64,000 bases of DNA from NCBI GenBank assembly GCA_004193595.1, contig RPGQ01000005.1, positions 4,021 through 68,020 of the forward strand, given 5' to 3'. The translations under genes were made by a program, and so were the position numbers. The notes beneath the pieces are model-generated. The model searched no databases. It saw only the letters and a list, made by a program, of their open reading frames with translations, and was not told where the DNA came from. How positions within the stretch are numbered: position 1 is the stretch's first letter; each line of letters starts with the position of its first letter. This DNA is from Desulfobacteraceae bacterium Eth-SRB2 (lineage in GTDB: Bacteria; Desulfobacterota; Desulfobacteria; Desulfobacterales; UBA11574). Of this stretch, positions 26,469 through 36,800 are shown in pieces.

Positions 26469-28760
26469 ATGAAAAAAATGCATCTGAAATTTTGTTTGAT
26501 TTGCCTTTTTTTCCTGGCAAACTCGCCTTTTTCTACGGCGTTTTGTGCCGACCTTGATCCCTTTCCTGTTTATCCCAGCATAGAACCGAATGTGGAATTT
26601 TGGACCCAGGTCTACACAACGTATTCAACCAAACAGGGCATTCTCCATGACAGCGAAAACTTGCATATCATCTATGAAGTGATCGAACTGCCGGAACCCG
26701 GAGGTGCCGGTACAAGAACAAACAACAAGAAACGGATCAAGAATGCCAAAAGTAAATACAAAGGGATGTTAGAAAAACTGGCTCGAAATCCTTCTGCCTC
26801 AGATAGCCAAGCAAAACGTATTGCAGCCATGTTTGGCAAGAATGCGAATCCGGCCGCTTTCCGAAAGGCGAGGTACAACATCCGTTGCCAGATCGGCCAA
26901 AAGGATCGCTTTCGAGAAGGGGTTATTCGCTCCGGAGCCTTTATTAAGCAGATCAGAGACGTGTTTCGTTCATACGGTCTGCCCGAGGATCTCACCTATC
27001 TGCCCCATGTAGAATCTTCTTTTAACCTTAAAGCCTATAGCAAATTCGGAGCCGCAGGCATCTGGCAATTTGTTCGTGACGCCGGCAAGCGGTTTATGGC
27101 CGTGGGATATGCCGTGGATGAACGGTGGGATCCTATTCGATCGTCAGAGGCGGCAGCTCAGTTGCTGAAGCATAGCTATGAAAAATTTGCAAGCTGGCCG
27201 CTGGCAATTACGGCTTACAATCATGGGATTGCGGGGGTTTTAAAGGCAAAATGGGCCAAAGGCGGTTATGAATCGATTTTTAACCATTACAAAGGCAGGC
27301 GCTTTAGATTCGCCAGCAGAAATTTTTACTCAGAATTTCTGGCCGCACGCAAGGTAGCGAAAAACTATGAGCAATATTTCGGCGAGCTGGAGCTGGACAA
27401 ACCGGCAGAGAGCCGTGAAATAGTGCTTGCCGGTTATGCCTCCGTCAAAGACCTGTCCCGTTATTTTGAAGTGGACATGGCAACCATCCGAAGGCTCAAC
27501 CCCTCTTTACGACCACCGGTTTTTAGAATGCAAAAATATGTCCCCAAGGGATATTCGCTGAAGTTGCCGGCTCACGCAGTGCAGTGTTTAATAGGTGCGT
27601 CTGCGGAATTACCCCGGGAGATTTATAAACCTCACCAAAAATCCAGCGCCTTTTATCGAGTAAAAAGGGGCGACACGGTTACAAAAATTGCAAAAACACA
27701 CGGACTCAAAGTTTCCGACTTGATCCTGGCCAATAATCTTAATTCCAGAGGTTCCATTTATATTAACCAGAATTTGCGATTGCCGGCGCCTGATGAAAAG
27801 CCTTATCTGTCAAAAGCTGTCGCAAGCATGGGTCGGAAAGAAAAGCGACTCCAATTAACCCATGTTCCTGCTTTTGGAATCCAGTCTCAGGCAGCACAAG
27901 CCAAAACCATGGTATCCAGGCAATCCACTTTCGCACTTGAGGCCAAAATCACCGCTTCTGAATTAACCGCCAATCCCGTTTTAGTGGCAGGCAATCTTCA
28001 GGTTGAACGGATTATAACAAAAAGAGGCAAACCCGTGGGAATCATTCGAGTCGAAATCGAGGAAACCCTGGGGCACTATGGGGAATGGCTGGAAATTCCC
28101 ACAAGGAACATCCGAAGGCTGAACGGATTTCCCTACGGAAGGCCATTACCATTGCATAAGAAAGTCAAAATTCCTCTGGATAAAATCTCAAAAGACCAAT
28201 TTGAAGAAATACGGTTTGAATACCACAAAAAGATTCAGGAGGATTTTTTCAGCTTTTACAAAATTGAGGCTGTTCAGACATATCGGGTCAAAAAAGGAGA
28301 CAATATCTGGACACTTTGCAATGAAGCGTTCGAAATACCGGTCTGGCTGATCAAGAAATATAATCCAAAAATAAACTTTAATGATTTAAGATGGTCACAG
28401 AATTTAGTAATTCCCGAAGTCAGGAAACTGGCCGCCAATGAAATGAATGATTTTAATTCGGCACTGACGGTTGCTGCGGATATCCCGGATGGGGGCATCG
28501 CAGCAGACGCCGACGAAACCCAGTCAGGTTCGAGCGGTATTATAAACACTTGTCTCGATCCGTTCACAAACTGGATTGCTTCATTTACCAAAAACATTGC
28601 CGTAATCGGCGGCCTTTTGACCGCTTTATGTTATCCCTGGCTTTTTATGGTCCTGATGATCTCTTTCATTTTACTAATAACTTTCTGCTGCCAAAACTTA
28701 GAAGGAAAATCAAAAAAATTAGCAATGAGAAACCAGGCAATAAAATGTATTGAAGAATAG
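26469..28760 (+). CDS. MltD-like lytic transglycosylase with two LysM domains and C-terminal membrane helix
   Basis: Cleaves peptidoglycan glycan strands in the periplasm. The 763-residue protein has a signal peptide (to FCA-D, about 28), a lysozyme-like SLT domain (about 140-290) with the catalytic Glu in YLPHVESSFN followed by GAAGIWQF and ITAYNHGIAG, a LysM (about 393-438, FYRVKRGDTVTKIAKTHG) and a second, divergent LysM (about 603-650, YRVKKGDNIWTLCNEAF). Unusually, it ends with a strongly hydrophobic segment (about 708-742) that would anchor the C-terminus in the inner membrane; MltD itself is an N-terminal lipoprotein. GGAG and AAAGG lie before the ATG. It stands alone between repeat-rich spacers. 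Confidence 0.9.
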   Translation: MKKMHLKFCLICLFFLANSPFSTAFCADLDPFPVYPSIEPNVEFWTQVYTTYSTKQGILHDSENLHIIYEVIELPEPGGAGTRTNNKKRIKNAKSKYKGMLEKLARNPSASDSQAKRIAAMFGKNANPAAFRKARYNIRCQIGQKDRFREGVIRSGAFIKQIRDVFRSYGLPEDLTYLPHVESSFNLKAYSKFGAAGIWQFVRDAGKRFMAVGYAVDERWDPIRSSEAAAQLLKHSYEKFASWPLAITAYNHGIAGVLKAKWAKGGYESIFNHYKGRRFRFASRNFYSEFLAARKVAKNYEQYFGELELDKPAESREIVLAGYASVKDLSRYFEVDMATIRRLNPSLRPPVFRMQKYVPKGYSLKLPAHAVQCLIGASAELPREIYKPHQKSSAFYRVKRGDTVTKIAKTHGLKVSDLILANNLNSRGSIYINQNLRLPAPDEKPYLSKAVASMGRKEKRLQLTHVPAFGIQSQAAQAKTMVSRQSTFALEAKITASELTANPVLVAGNLQVERIITKRGKPVGIIRVEIEETLGHYGEWLEIPTRNIRRLNGFPYGRPLPLHKKVKIPLDKISKDQFEEIRFEYHKKIQEDFFSFYKIEAVQTYRVKKGDNIWTLCNEAFEIPVWLIKKYNPKINFNDLRWSQNLVIPEVRKLAANEMNDFNSALTVAADIPDGGIAADADETQSGSSGIINTCLDPFTNWIASFTKNIAVIGGLLTALCYPWLFMVLMISFILLITFCCQNLEGKSKKLAMRNQAIKCIEE

Positions 28761-28860
28761 GGTGATCAAAGGAAAAAAGAAAGATTGCCCAAATCATTTT
28801 AAAATAGATCTCGATAATTTTCTTGACATTTAACCTCCCACAGCCATAAAGAACCACACA

Positions 28861-29185
28861 ATTTAGTTCGCTTCGCCCCGCCTGCCATTGCAAGGCCCGC
28901 CTGCCACGCAATGCACGAGCGGGCAGGTCACAATTGGAATGCTGGAATAATGGCCGAATGGGTTTTGGGGAAATGGGGGATTGGGATATTGATAACATCT
29001 ATTTTGACAAAATAGTTCAAACAATCAATAACTAATAAAATTCCTATAGTAATCAACATTCCACTATTTTATCATTCCATTCATTCCATTATTTTTACCC
29101 CGCCTGCCCCGTAGGTCCCCGAAAAAATTCCGGGACATGGCCGGCAGATCGTACTGGGGTGAAACTTTTTTCTATTTCACTGGAG
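28861..29185. repeat. Repeat-rich spacer before the acyl-CoA synthetase genes
   Basis: Contains a CGCCTGCC/GGGCAGG hairpin repeat (28870-28928), ATTCCA/TGGAAT short inverted repeats (28930-29095), and a roughly 90-bp repeat (about 29085-29185: GCCTGCCCCGTAGGTCC, then CAGATCGTACTGGGGTGAAA and a GTGAAA/TTTCAC stem) whose second copy lies inverted at 59583-59665. Confidence 0.6.
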
Positions 29186-29211
29186 CTATATTTGAGGCAA
29201 AAAGATCATTT

Positions 29212-30585
29212 ATGAAAAAATTTTTCTACCCGTCAAGTATTGCCGTTTTTGGTGTAGCAGACAGCCTGGGGAACCTGGCAAAAAATATTGTCTTAAACTG
29301 CCGGGAGATGGAATTCAAAGGGGAAATTTTCCCTGTTGGAAGAACCCGTGGCTCGGTGAATGGCTTAAAAATTATTACAGAAACGGATGCGTTGCCCGCC
29401 GGTATTGAACTGGCGGTGATTTTGGTTCCGGCGGCCTATGTCGCCGAAACATTAGATATTTGCGGCCGGAAGGGAATTTCACATGCTATTATTTCCACCT
29501 CAGGTTTTCGGGAATATTCCGGAAAAGAGAACCCATTTGAAAAAGATGTGCTTGCCGTAGTCAAGCATCACGGAATTCGATTGATCGGCCCGAACTGTAT
29601 CGGCGTGATTTGCACGAATTCGGGCCTATGCACCCCCTTTAATCCTCTGCGGTCCAAACGGTTCAAAAAGGGACGTATCAGTCTGGTAACCCAAAGCGGC
29701 GGCTTAACCATCAAGGCAGCTCATTTATACTCCGAAGAACATGTGGGATTTTCAAAGATAATCAGCATCGGAAACAAGCTGGATCTTAATGAAATCGATT
29801 ACCTGGAATATCTTATAGGTGATGAAGATACGGAACAGATACATTTACACCTGGAAAGTATTGAGGATGGACGCAAATTGATCAATGTGGCCCGGAATGC
29901 CGGCAAGCCGATTGTTATTTTCAAATCCAATGTCAGTGTAACATCCGCCCAAATCGCCAAATCTCATACAGCCGCGCTTTCAAATGACGACCGAATTGTA
30001 ACGGGCGCCTTTCGACAGGCGGGTATCGTGCGCGTAAAAAGCATCCAGGATATGACCGTCTGCGCAAAATCTTTGCAGCTTCCCCCGCTTTTAGGTGACC
30101 GGTTGGCGGTGATATCTTTATCCGGAGGTTTTTCTGTAATTCTCGGAGATGCATGCGAAGAATACGGCTTTAAATGCCCCTCGCTGCCCCGTGAACTTCT
30201 GGATAAAATTGAGAGCTTTCGCCGGGGCGGTGTGATCCGTATGGGGAACCCCATGGACTTCGGCGATGTGCACAATATTGAGGGGTTAGCTTTTGCGGTA
30301 GAACATTGTTTAAAACTGGATCATATCCATGGAATGGTGCTGGCGATGTTCTATGACCCGGAAATTGCCAAGTTGTTTGGCCAGGGAAAGGACCGCATTC
30401 AGGAGATGCTGGATTTTTTAGATGTGACCATAAAGGCTTGTAAAAAGCCCATAGCGTTGAGCTTTCTTTCTGAACGGCGCTATATTGAAGAATACAAAAA
30501 AATCAGCCTGTTACCCGTTTTTAATGATCCGGTGGAAAGTGTTCAGGCACTGCGAACAAATCGGAATTACTGGAAAAGAAGATAA
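29212..30585 (+). CDS. ADP-forming acyl-CoA synthetase (acetate-CoA ligase type), alpha subunit
   Basis: Part of a CoA ligase that converts acyl-CoA, ADP and phosphate to free acid, CoA and ATP, used by anaerobes for substrate-level ATP. The 457-residue product has a CoA-binding Rossmann domain (about 5-130, SSIAVFGVADSLGNLAKNIV), a ligase domain with LIGPNCIGV and LVTQSGG, and SHTAALSND around the His expected to be phosphorylated. The ATG at 29212 is chosen because the 25 upstream codons (from 29137) lie in a dispersed repeat. The matching beta subunit is downstream, split off by a 231-bp insertion that begins in this gene's stop codon (TAA; before insertion the frame would have ended TAG). 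Confidence 0.9.
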   Translation: MKKFFYPSSIAVFGVADSLGNLAKNIVLNCREMEFKGEIFPVGRTRGSVNGLKIITETDALPAGIELAVILVPAAYVAETLDICGRKGISHAIISTSGFREYSGKENPFEKDVLAVVKHHGIRLIGPNCIGVICTNSGLCTPFNPLRSKRFKKGRISLVTQSGGLTIKAAHLYSEEHVGFSKIISIGNKLDLNEIDYLEYLIGDEDTEQIHLHLESIEDGRKLINVARNAGKPIVIFKSNVSVTSAQIAKSHTAALSNDDRIVTGAFRQAGIVRVKSIQDMTVCAKSLQLPPLLGDRLAVISLSGGFSVILGDACEEYGFKCPSLPRELLDKIESFRRGGVIRMGNPMDFGDVHNIEGLAFAVEHCLKLDHIHGMVLAMFYDPEIAKLFGQGKDRIQEMLDFLDVTIKACKKPIALSFLSERRYIEEYKKISLLPVFNDPVESVQALRTNRNYWKRR

Positions 30586-30815
30586 CCGTTCACGGGTTCA
30601 GGGTTCAACGTTCAGGGTTAAGGACAAAGAAGGCATTGAAGATCCGAAGTCCTCGTTACAAATGTTCAATTTTCTGAGTAATTGCCAATTTGGCTTCAAA
30701 TTTTGGATTGGGCCTGCTGAAACTGACGCTTTTCTCGTAAATACGCATCCCAAATGCAGTCCGGGGACGAGGATGGAACCTTGAACCCCTGAACCTTTGA
30801 ACCGTGAACGGTTAC
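30585..30815. mobile_element. 231-bp inverted-repeat insertion with 11-bp flanking duplication
   Basis: Ends ACCGTTCACGGGTTCAG (left) and, on the opposite strand from the right, GTAACCGTTCACGGTTCA. AAAAGAAGATA occurs immediately left (30574-30584) and immediately right (30816-30826), as expected of a target-site duplication. No ORF. Removing it places the two acyl-CoA synthetase genes about 14 nt apart. Confidence 0.75.
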
Positions 30816-30840
30816 AAAAGAAGATAGGAAATCGTCGCCC

Positions 30841-31539
30841 ATGAAATTTCCAAAGCAAATTTTAGAAACCGTAATGAGCCAAAAAAGGACCGTGCTTTCA
30901 GAATATGAGTCCAAACAGATCCTATCCGCATATCAAATTCCGGTAACCAGAGAATTTTTAGTGAATGCGGAAAACGAGTTGATCCGGGCAACAAATGAAA
31001 TAGGATATCCTCTGGTTTTAAAAGGCTCCTCAGGGGATATTATCCATAAAACCGAACAGAATCTGGTCCGTGTGGATATCAGAAATGACCATGAAGCTAA
31101 AATTGCGTTTAAAGACATTATGGCGGTTCTAAACGGGGCTGGCGGCACCGTATTGGTCCAGGAGCTGGTTAAAGGACAGCGGGAACTGGTGATCGGCATG
31201 ACTCGGGATCGTCAGTTCGGAGTTTCGGTAATGTTCGGCCTTGGCGGAATATTCACTGAAATCCTTGAGGATGTTACCTTTCGCCTGGCTCCGCTGGCCA
31301 AAAGAGATGCCCTGGATATGATGGAAGAGATTCGATGCCGAAGGATTTTGGAAAATATTCGTGGAATGGAAGCGGCGGATTTGAACCAGTTGGGTGAAAT
31401 TCTCATTCAGGTGGGACAGATCGGAATAGAGCACGACATCATTAAGGATATCGATATTAACCCGGTAATAATTTCAGAGGGTAAAGGTATTGCCGCTGAT
31501 GCTTTGATTGTTCTGGAACCTGCACTTGTCAAAAAATAA
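30841..31539 (+). CDS. ADP-forming acyl-CoA synthetase, beta (ATP-grasp) subunit
   Basis: Nucleotide-binding partner of the alpha subunit. The 232-residue ATP-grasp protein shows LSEYESKQILSAYQIPVTRE at its start, GYPLVLKGSSGDIIHKTE, VLVQELVKGQRELVIGMTRD, GVSVMFGLGGIFTEILEDV and IKDIDINPVI, all typical of ACD beta subunits. TAGGAAATCG lies just before the ATG at 30841. The gene would have been 14 nt after the alpha gene before the 231-bp element inserted; it now either relies on read-through across that element or on a promoter inside it. The acid substrate (acetate, aryl or branched-chain acids) cannot be told from sequence. Confidence 0.9.
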   Translation: MKFPKQILETVMSQKRTVLSEYESKQILSAYQIPVTREFLVNAENELIRATNEIGYPLVLKGSSGDIIHKTEQNLVRVDIRNDHEAKIAFKDIMAVLNGAGGTVLVQELVKGQRELVIGMTRDRQFGVSVMFGLGGIFTEILEDVTFRLAPLAKRDALDMMEEIRCRRILENIRGMEAADLNQLGEILIQVGQIGIEHDIIKDIDINPVIISEGKGIAADALIVLEPALVKK

Positions 31540-31548
31540 AAAAACTTA

Positions 31549-31645
31549 CCACATATGCGACAGCTTCCATTAAATTCGTTTTATGACGGTCGGTGGCATC
31601 CGCCAGCCGTTCGATTTCTTCAAGCCGCGCTTTGAATTTATCCAT
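31549..31645 (-). pseudogene. Relic of the 5-prime end of an aldehyde dehydrogenase-like gene
   Basis: Reading the minus strand from ATG 31645, 31 codons match the N-terminus of the aldehyde dehydrogenase at 55660-56850 at 23 of 31 residues (MDKFKARLEEI against MDKFKPRLDEI, then DRHKTNLMEA against DRHKTDLMEA). The similarity includes the upstream AAGGAG site with identical spacing, but the upstream in-frame ATG of the intact gene is ATA here. The frame stops soon after, next to the acyl-CoA synthetase beta stop codon. A decayed paralog or the scar of a rearrangement. Confidence 0.75.
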
Positions 31646-31709
31646 GTGAATTATATTTATTCTCCTTAGTCCTTTAGTTGTGCTTTTTGTGACAAAACTT
31701 TTTCAATTC

Positions 31710-32023
31710 TGCCACTAAGGCACCAAGACACGAAGAAAGAATAATTAAACGTCTCGGAAATTCTACAACTTCATGAAAATACAGGTTTATTAATGGCAAC
31801 CTGTTTATGCCATCAGAATGGAATGCTGGAATGCTGGAATGTTGGGGATAAAGGCGAAAATAAACCATTTTAATTGTAAAAAACTCCTTTCCTTCAACTT
31901 CGTTCAGGACAAGCTCACCCATCATTCCATTACTCCATTACTCCATTATTCCATTATTCCATTAATCCAATTGGGGCGAAGCCCCTAAGTTCTATATCCT
32001 TTGTGTCTTAGTGTCTTTGTGGC
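31710..32023. repeat. Inverted-repeat element with embedded ATTCCA repeats
   Basis: Ends TGCCACTAAGGCACCAAGAC (31710) and, inverted, TGCCACAAAGACACTAAGAC (32023). Inside are the motif AATTAAACGTCTCGGAAA, which recurs at 5173, and short GGAATGCT/ATTCCATT runs. It fills most of the gap before the tetR gene. No gene seen. Confidence 0.55.
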
Positions 32024-32075
32024 ATTTTTTTTGGTTTCGGCTCGTCCGGGTTAGGTCTTTTTGATATTTTTTTTC

Positions 32076-32103
32076 TTGACATTCATTTTTTTCTTATTAT
32101 ATT
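32076..32103 (+). promoter_or_regulatory. Sigma-70-type promoter for tetR
   Basis: TTGACA (32076-32081) and TATATT (32098-32103) are 16 nt apart, about 52 nt before the chosen tetR start. AACG-AAAAG-CGTT just downstream is a short dyad that might be a TetR operator (autoregulation inferred). Confidence 0.6.
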
Positions 32104-32154
32104 TTGTACTATAAAACGAAAAGCGTTCAATTGATCATCGGAAAGGATAAAACT

Positions 32155-32739
32155 ATGAAACAGGAAAAGCTGGAATCCATCTTAACAACCGCAAGGAAGA
32201 TGTTTGCTCGGTACGGTCTCAGAAAAACAAGTCTTGACGAGGTTGCCCGGATGGCAAGAGTGGCCAAAGGCACCATCTATAACTACTTCGGAAGCAAAGA
32301 CCAGGTTTATTTGGAAGTCCTTCGCCGGGAAGCAGATGAAATTGTGGAAAGGGTCTCTTCATCAGTGGCTCAAGAGGTATCGCCCGACGATAAGCTTACC
32401 GCCTTTGCCCGTGCCAAGTTTCGGTATATGCGCCATGCGATAAATATCCTTAATCTGGATCGGGAAGGGATAGAAAAACTTTTACCCAGCGCTGAAAGCA
32501 TTCGAAACGAATTTTTTAAACGGGAGGTCAATATCATCGACTCTATTTTAAGAGAGGGGATAGAAAAAGGTGTTTTTCAGCTTAAGGAGACCCTCCTTGC
32601 CGCCAGAGCCATTGGCTATGCACTAAGGGGATTTGAACTTAACTGGCTGGTTCAAGATGGCGAGGAGCGCATTGAGCATTATCTTACTGAATTGTTGAGC
32701 ATTATTTTTTACGGGCTGACATCCGAAAAAAGGTGTTAA
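32155..32739 (+). CDS. TetR family transcriptional regulator
   Basis: DNA-binding repressor of 194 residues. The N-terminal helix-turn-helix reads TSLDEVARMARVAKGTIYNYFGSKDQ (about 25-50), the family hallmark; the C-terminal helical part binds an unknown ligand. AAGGA lies 7 nt before the ATG at 32155; the open frame starts earlier (32104), inside the -10 region, and is rejected. It heads a plus-strand run with the membrane-HD fusion and the giant activase, so it likely controls those genes and may respond to an acyl-CoA or aromatic compound, by analogy with other regulators next to such activases. Confidence 0.88.
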   Translation: MKQEKLESILTTARKMFARYGLRKTSLDEVARMARVAKGTIYNYFGSKDQVYLEVLRREADEIVERVSSSVAQEVSPDDKLTAFARAKFRYMRHAINILNLDREGIEKLLPSAESIRNEFFKREVNIIDSILREGIEKGVFQLKETLLAARAIGYALRGFELNWLVQDGEERIEHYLTELLSIIFYGLTSEKRC

Positions 32740-32802
32740 GAGGAAAATCAAGCCGTCGCTTCTTTGCAAATTAACATGGTAAGGATTAACAAAGATCTAT
32801 AA

Positions 32803-33831
32803 ATGAGGATTGACATCTTGAATATACTTTTTTCATTCTCTTTCTTTTCCATTATTGGCTGGATTCTAGAAGCATCTTACCGTTCTTTACGTGACAGACG
32901 GTTCATTAACCCCGGTCTCTTAAAGGGACCGTATCTCATTCTTTACGGTACAGGCGCCCTGCTGCTCATGGGAACTGTTTCTCTGTTACAGGAATCCAAT
33001 TTACTTGCCAAAGCTCTCGTCTATTTTGCGATCACAACCGGCTTTGAACTGATCTCGGGATTTATTGCCCAATACCTTTTTCGGGTCCGTCTTTGGGACT
33101 ATTCGGATCAATGTTTTAATTATAAAGGTCATATTTGCCTTAAATTTTCACTTTACTGGATATTACTGGCCTTTGCTTTTGAACATCTCATCTTACCGCC
33201 ATATCAAGATATTCTCATCCTGCTTTCACCGGCTGCCAAAGGTCTCTTTGTGGGAATGACGGTTTCAATAATACTGATGGATTTCTTGGCAATTTCAATC
33301 AAGCGCTTCCTAAGCATGGGGCCGGAGGAAAAAACCATAATGGAGAGGGAATACATGAATGCGGCAAGGCCGCTTCTTGAGAACCCAATGGTTGCAAGAC
33401 TTTCTCAGTATGAACATCACAACGGCAAGACAAGATTGGAACATGTAAAGGATGTAGCATATTTAAGCTTTCTTTGGGGTAAGCGATTTTCTCTGGACTG
33501 CAACGCCATTGTTCGGGGAGCTCTGCTGCACGATCTTTTTTTTTATGACTGGCTGCATGAAGGCCCGAGGCTGCATGGTTTCAGGCACCACAACATAGCC
33601 CTGAAAAATGCACGCAATGTAACATGCCTTTCTAAAAAGGAAGAGGATATTATTAAAAAGCACATGTGGCCTCTTACAATTATTCCTCCGTTTTATATGG
33701 AATCTCTTATCGTTTCACTAATAGATACGTTTTGCTCTACAAAGGATTATTTAAGCTTTAAGAAGCACAAAAAAACGAGAAAACCGATTGCGCTTTTGGA
33801 TAATTCAAGATCGGGAGGAAAACGGATATGA
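32803..33831 (+). CDS. CmpB-type membrane protein fused to an HD domain
   Basis: A 342-residue two-part protein. Residues 1-175 hold about five hydrophobic helices with the 'putative ABC-transporter permease' (CmpB-like) pattern: FFSIIGWILEASYRSL, FINPGLLKGPYLILYGTGALLL and LWDYSD. Residues about 195-310 form an HD-type phosphohydrolase domain: RLEHVKDVAYLS, the metal pair LLHDLFFYDW and HGFRHHNIALKNA, IIKKHMWPL. HD domains cleave phosphate esters, often nucleotides. The stop overlaps the activase start (ATGA), so the two are translationally coupled. Only a weak ribosome site precedes the start. Membrane-HD fusions of this kind occur in anaerobes but have no proven role. Confidence 0.8.
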   Translation: MRIDILNILFSFSFFSIIGWILEASYRSLRDRRFINPGLLKGPYLILYGTGALLLMGTVSLLQESNLLAKALVYFAITTGFELISGFIAQYLFRVRLWDYSDQCFNYKGHICLKFSLYWILLAFAFEHLILPPYQDILILLSPAAKGLFVGMTVSIILMDFLAISIKRFLSMGPEEKTIMEREYMNAARPLLENPMVARLSQYEHHNGKTRLEHVKDVAYLSFLWGKRFSLDCNAIVRGALLHDLFFYDWLHEGPRLHGFRHHNIALKNARNVTCLSKKEEDIIKKHMWPLTIIPPFYMESLIVSLIDTFCSTKDYLSFKKHKKTRKPIALLDNSRSGGKRI

Positions 33832-36800
33832 CAAACCATACGGATAATAACCATTTAGCTGGAATTGATATAGGCTCGACAACAGCAAAAGTGGTAATGT
33901 ACGACGGGGACAGGAACATGATTTTCTCCAGATACCGTCGCCATAGTGCCAAAGCCGTAGAAACCGTGCACAAGATTTTTGAAGAGGCTCTTCAAGAGGT
34001 GGGCGATGTTAAGCTCGATCTGGCGGTCACCGGATCAGCAGGAATGGGCGCTGCTGAGACTTTTGGGCTGCCCTTCGTTCAGGAGGTGGTGGCTTCTGCC
34101 AACTTTATAAAGAAACACTATCCAAAAGCCAGGACATTTATTGAGATAGGCGGTGAGGACTCTAAGATAATATTCTTTGATGATCAATTTCGGCCGGATA
34201 TCAGGATGAATGGCAGTTGTGCCGGAGGTACCGGGGCCTTTATTGATCAGATGGCCGTCCTTCTGAATGTAGATGTCATGGAGCTAAATGCCCTGGCGGA
34301 AAAAGCAGTAAATATTTATCCCATTGCATCCCGGTGCGGGGTTTTTGCCAAGACCGATATCCAGGCTTTACTAAGTCGCCATGTTTCAAAGGAAGATATT
34401 GCCGCTTCCGTATTTAATTCGGTTGCTTTGCAAGTGATTACTGCTCTGTCCCATGGCCGTGATATAGAAACAAAAATACTTATCGGCGGCGGTCCCCTTA
34501 GTTTTTATCCTGAACTGCGCCTGGCTTTTAAAAACGTTCTTAAAATAAATAATCCGGGTGATTTTATTGTTCCTGACCGTCCGGAGCTTATTCCTGCTAT
34601 GGGAGCCGCCATGACACGGAACGGTAGCCCTTATCTATCCAGAATCAGTGAGCTTTTTTTAATCCTGGGAAATGGGCCAAACCGGGAGATAAACAGTTCT
34701 TTCAGCCGCGTTGGAGAACCGGATTTGGATACAAAAAGGCTCCCCCCTTTATTTGAAAATAAAACAGAGATTGAGTTGTGGCAGGAAAGGCACAATGAAA
34801 CCCGTGTGTCCCGGATAAATATAAAAGAGGTCCATGGCGGCGAACTTTTTTTAGGTATCGATTCCGGTTCCACAACCACCAAGCTTGTCCTTGTTGATGA
34901 ACAGGGAGGATTTGTGCTTGGCTATTACGAGGCCAACAATGGCAATCCAATACAGGCTGTAAAAGAGGGACTATCTGACTTTAAGGAACAATTCTTAAGG
35001 GCCGGATTTTTACCTCATATAGTCCGAACCGCAGCAACAGGATATGGAGAAGGCCTGATCAAAGCGGCTTTTGGGTTAAATGACGGTGTGGTTGAGACTA
35101 TAGCGCATTACCAGGCAGCCAGACGCTTCGACAGGGATGTTTCATTTGTTTTGGATATCGGCGGGCAGGATATGAAAGCTATCTTTATCAGCGCTCACGC
35201 AGTTTCCGATATTCAGGTTAATGAGGCGTGCTCATCAGGATGCGGTTCCTTTATAGAAACTTTCGCCCGTTCCCTTGGTTACACAACTTCTGATTTTGCC
35301 AAGATTGCCTGCGAGAAAAATGCGCCGTTTGATCTGGGAACCCGTTGTACAGTCTTTATGAACTCCAGGGTCAAGCAGGCGCTCCGGGAAGGTGCAACGG
35401 TTTCCGATATTTCAGCAGGGCTGGCTTATTCGGTGATCAAAAATGCACTTTATAAAGTTCTCAAACTGAAAAATACTGCTGAATTAGGTGATAAGATCGT
35501 TGTTCAGGGCGGGACATTTCGCAATCAGGCCGTGCTGCGGGCATTAGAGCTCCTGCTCAATAAAGAAGTTGTTCGGTCTGATATCCCCGAGTTAATGGGA
35601 GCATATGGCGCAGCATTAACGGCTCTTAATAATCACCGCATAAGACCGGATGAATCAACGGTTTTTGATGGTATTGAGAATCCTGATACAGGGACGGATT
35701 TCTCAAAAAAAGAGATTCACTGCAAAGGATGCGAGAACCGGTGTGCGGTATTAAAGCTCACTTTTGCTAATGGAAATCATTTTTTTACAGGGAACCGATG
35801 CGAAAGGCATTTCAGCAATAATCCCGAGATAAAACACAGGGGCAAAAATCTGATAACAGAGCAAATAGAGCTTCTTTTTGACCGCAATATGGAACCCGAA
35901 GGCGATCCGATCCTTACATACGGTATTCCTCGCTGTCTGAATATGTATGAGAACTTTCCCTTCTGGAACACATTTTTAACAGTTTGTGGATTTAAAGTCG
36001 TTCTTTCTTCGCCTTCTAATTTCAAACTGTATGAAAATGGAGCGCCAACTGTAATGTCGGAAAACATCTGCTTTCCGGCAAAGCTCGCTCACGGGCATAT
36101 TTTAGATCTTATAGAAAAAAAGGTGGACAGGATCTTTTTCCCTACTGTAGTCTATGAGCAAAAAGAATATCCAGATGCCCTAAACAGCTTCAACTGTCCG
36201 GTTGTTACCGGATATCCGGATCTTTTAAAGAGCGCCATTAATCCTGATGAAAAATATGGAATTCCCATTGATAATCCTCCCACCAGCTTTAAAGATATTC
36301 AACTTCTTAAAAAGCAGCTTCATCTCTTTTTCATACAATTTGGCGTAAATTACCAGACAGTGTCAAAAGGGGTGGAAAAAGGATTGGCAGAGCAAAAGGA
36401 ATTTAAAAAGAAACTTAAAGCCAGAGCAAAAGCCTTGATAAACAAGGCGGAAAATGAAGGAAGGATGGTTATTGTCCTGGCCGGCCGGCCTTATCATATA
36501 GATCCTTTAATCAACCACGGCATTGGAGATTTTCTCACAGAACTTGGAGTGGATGTTATCAGCGAAAATGCCGTTCCTGCTGCTGCGGGGCAAGCCCTTG
36601 ACGATGTCAATGTCCTTACTCAATGGAGCTATGTCAACAGATTGTATGAAGCTGCCGGGTGGGCCGCCGGTAACCAAAATGCCCAACTGGTTCAACTAAC
36701 GTCTTTTGGTTGCGGCTCTGATGCCGTATCTGCAGATGAGGTCAGGGAAATTATCCGGAACCACGGGAAAATTTACACTTTAATCAAAATGGATGAAATC

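Noticed and set aside
29137-29211. Earlier start for the acyl-CoA synthetase alpha gene adding 25 codons
   Set aside because: These codons fall in a dispersed repeat also found at 59583-59665 and are not part of the protein family's N-terminus.
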